Part shown: positions 10,641 to 11,903 of the stretch, piece by piece | Layout: the number at the start of each line of letters is the position of its first letter | Numbering within the stretch: the stretch's first letter is position 1 | NCBI GenBank assembly: GCA_016946835.1 | Contig: JACVTC010000262.1 | Span: forward strand, 64,001 to 75,903 | Source: Neocallimastix lanati (nom. inval.) | Taxonomy: Eukaryota; Neocallimastigomycota; Neocallimastigomycetes; Neocallimastigales; Neocallimastigaceae | DNA: 11,903 nucleotides | Reading direction: 5' to 3' | Notes under the pieces: generated by a model | The model's database searches: none | The model's input: only the letters and a program-made list of their open reading frames with translations | What the model was told of the DNA's origin: nothing | Made by a program: the position numbers and the translations under genes

Positions 10641-10918
10641 TGTTATAAATTATAGAGTATTGAGACTCTTAATCTATTATTGTTTATTATTTATTTATTA
10701 ATAATTAGATATATAACGCAATGTTATATAAATAGTTAACAAAGATTTAAAGTACAGATAAAATTACATGTTTTTATATTAATTGTGACTTGTTCTAGAT
10801 ACATACTAATTTATATTTTAATTTGTAATTACAATATATTTAATATAATTTAATTTAATATTTTATTAAACTTAAGCTAGACTATAACTTTATATTAATA
10901 AATTAACATACGTTAACA
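10641..10918 (-). repeat. Probable 5' LTR of the copia element (278 bp)
   Basis: On the minus strand a segment starts TGTTAACG at 10918 and ends TTTATAACA at 10641, giving the 5-bp inverted termini TGTTA/TAACA expected of an LTR. It lies 40 bases upstream of the Gag start. It contains TATATAA-type and AATAAA-type sequence. There is no partner LTR in the window to prove the boundaries, and the sequence after it (AAGCTTTAAATTTT) does not match a primer-binding site I recognise. A nearby TGTTAATT at 10908 is an alternative start. Confidence 0.45.
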
Positions 10919-10966
10919 TAAATAATTGATTAATTATATATATATATATATTTTTTTTTAACTTTT
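10919..10966. repeat. (TA)n and poly(T) junction
   Basis: A TA array followed by nine Ts separates the copia LTR-like segment from the gypsy remnant. It reads into ACTTTTAG, a splice-acceptor lookalike on the plus strand, but no exon can be assigned. Confidence 0.6.
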
Positions 10967-11083
10967 AGATTGGGATTAAGGAGAGGGGCGGTCAATAGGG
11001 CCTCCAGTCTTTCCTTAAACGTATCGGACTTTCATTGGATATTATTTGCTATACCTTTTGATATTGAAGCGGACCTCTTTTAA
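10967..11083 (+). pseudogene. Possible Ty3/gypsy RNase H C-terminal fragment
   Basis: A 38-codon open stretch in a GC-shifted island contains RRGAVNRASSLSL, which resembles the end of gypsy RNase H (a G-x-x-N-x-(V)AD-x-LSR pattern) with the key AD replaced. It continues through SDFHW to IEADLF and a stop at 11081. Its plus orientation and position upstream of the plus-strand integrase remnant agree with gypsy order (RT, RNase H, integrase). The minus strand also gives a protein-like piece here (ERLEALLTAPLLNPNLKV), so the assignment is tentative. Confidence 0.35.
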
Positions 11084-11281
11084 GTAAGGCTAATATGAAA
11101 AACATTGCTTTTATTTCGCTTTATTGATCGGGCTTCTTTTCAGTAATCTCTTGAACCCTCATTGAGGGAGGAACAACTACGCTAATCCTCTCATAGATCA
11201 AGTGCTTTATTTATTTAAAGAATAAAAAATTTATAATGGTTTCCTAATTTTATTTCCATTTAATTTTGATAAATAATTTTT
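11084..11281 (+). other. Degenerate sequence between the gypsy fragments
   Basis: This holds no continuous frame. The first half keeps the raised G/C content of the island and includes a small palindrome CCCTCATTGAGGG (11156-11168). The second half is AT-rich. By position it would be the RNase H to integrase connector of the decayed gypsy element. Confidence 0.35.
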
Positions 11282-11566
11282 TATTTACTACTTGACGCTT
11301 CTTATATTGATATTGACTGTGATATATAAACATATCACCGCTTACGAAAAGACTTCTATTGGAAGGGTTAGACAAAGGGTATAAAGATTTTTATTAAATT
11401 CAATTCTATTTCCCATTGCCAAAACTAAAAACTAAAACAAATAGAAAAGATTTTAGTTAACCCTCTTGACTTTTCTTTCACTAAGGTTGGAATCAATTTT
11501 GTTGCGGCTGTTGTTAAAAAAACTTTCAATAGATATATTATAGTTTTAGTGGATTATTTGATTAAT

Positions 11567-11569
<3 letters not shown>
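11282..11569 (+). pseudogene. Ty3/gypsy integrase remnant with three in-frame stops
   Basis: One plus-strand frame reads LLDASYIDIDCDI, stop, TYHRLRKDFYWKG, stop, TKGIKIFIKFNS, stop, then NPLDFSFTKVGINFVAAVVK and RYIIVLVDYLI. This matches the gypsy integrase order: the HD/GH-type entry to the zinc finger, T-Y-x-x-(L/I)-R-x-x-(F/Y)-YW, then the core start F-x-K-V-G-(I)-D-F-V-G-P and N-(K/R)-YIIV-x-D-(Y/R). The zinc-finger His/Cys residues are mostly lost, the first catalytic Asp is Asn (GINFV), and stops lie at 11327, 11369 and 11426. The frame ends in a 35-base T run where the rest of the core should be. It is an old, dead fragment in opposite orientation to the copia element. Confidence 0.75.

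Positions 11570-11602
<33 letters not shown>
11568..11602 (+). repeat. 35-base poly(T) tract
   Basis: An uninterrupted T run begins exactly where the gypsy integrase frame stops matching. It may be a slippage expansion, or the poly(A) tail of something inserted on the opposite strand. Confidence 0.9.
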
Positions 11603-11604
<2 letters not shown>

Positions 11605-11903
11605 TATTTATTTATTTTGAAAAATAAATTAGTGAAAAAAAATTTTAATTTTACAATTCTTTAATAATTAAATAAATAATAAATATCTTCTTCTAATATT
11701 AATATTAATAATAAAAATAATAATAAAAATAAAAATAAAGATTTATTATCTATAATTAGTGAATGCATGCTTGAATAAAACTTAAATTTTTATTTTATTT
11801 CCTAATATTGATATTTTATCTTTATCATTTAATTTTTTTTTTAAGTTTTTATATTTCATAATTATCTTTAAAAATTTTCATGTTAATTTCTTTTAACTAT
11901 ATT
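11603..11903. other. AT-rich sequence with no recognisable gene
   Basis: The stretch holds AAT/AAAAT repeats near 11700-11740 and short A/T runs. I searched the minus strand here for a start codon followed by a TPR-like segment that could be SRP72 exon 1 and saw none. Confidence 0.6.

Larger units (their letters stand above)
7080..10918 (-). mobile_element. Truncated, degenerate Ty1/copia (Pseudoviridae-type) retrotransposon
   Basis: Read on the minus strand, the order is LTR-like sequence, Gag, protease, integrase and an Asn-rich linker. Protease-then-integrase ahead of any reverse transcriptase is the diagnostic copia order. No reverse transcriptase, RNase H or 3' LTR follows; sequence changes to the SRP72 intron at about 7080. 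At least eight frame changes break Gag-Pol, and a later LTR-like element is inserted at 8901-9671. The element cannot encode a working polyprotein. The left boundary is approximate because the Asn-rich linker merges into AT-rich DNA. Confidence 0.85.

Noticed and set aside
11130-11215. tRNA-like A-box (TAGCGTAGTTG) and GGTTCAAGAG on the minus strand
   Set aside because: No acceptor stem or anticodon arm can be formed and the B-box is imperfect.
11200-11460. Candidate SRP72 exon 1 on the minus strand (short ATG frames such as MGNRIEF...)
   Set aside because: These lack a TPR-like helix, do not end at a good donor in the required phase, and overlap the gypsy integrase remnant.

Overview
This window looks like nuclear DNA from a very AT-rich, intron-bearing fungus. 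An anaerobic gut fungus (Neocallimastigomycota) is the best guess, inferred from the extreme A/T content, long A/T homopolymers, Asn-codon arrays, many short GT-AG introns and Ty1/copia plus Ty3/gypsy debris. Dictyostelids share the base composition, but seven complete short introns (plus one acceptor) in SRP72 and a fungal-style Scm3-like protein argue against them. I see no bacterial genes, tRNA, rRNA or CRISPR array.

Layout, left to right. (1) Positions 1-1680, minus strand: an uninterrupted reading frame running off the left edge. Its N-terminus resembles the CENP-A chaperone family Scm3/HJURP, and it carries a perfect run of 66 Asn codons. (2) 1681-4034: intergenic DNA of homopolymers and microsatellites, with two patches of coding-like but broken sequence on the minus strand (about 2470-2810 and 2866-3165). 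(3) 4052-6991, minus strand: the signal recognition particle subunit SRP72 in eight visible exons. The acceptor of a further upstream intron is present, but the exon holding the start codon is not seen, and exon A (6736-6991) contains a one-base frameshift. (4) About 7080-10918, minus strand: a 3'-truncated, frameshifted Ty1/copia retrotransposon with a probable 5' LTR, Gag with a CCHC knuckle, protease and integrase. Reverse transcriptase and RNase H are missing. A 771-bp LTR-like element (8901-9671) sits between Gag and protease, flanked by a 5-bp target duplication GTTGC; removing it and one duplicate restores the Gag-Pol frame exactly. (5) 10967-11569, plus strand: an older, decayed Ty3/gypsy fragment (integrase, and possibly the end of RNase H), cut off by a 35-base T run. 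(6) 11603-11903: AT-rich DNA with nothing recognisable.

Overall, two host genes on the same strand are separated by degenerate DNA, and a nested stack of dead retrotransposons lies exactly where the first exon of SRP72 should be. I found no convincing new multi-gene system. The points most worth checking are the status of this SRP72 copy, the nested insertion, and the Scm3-like protein with its long Asn tract.
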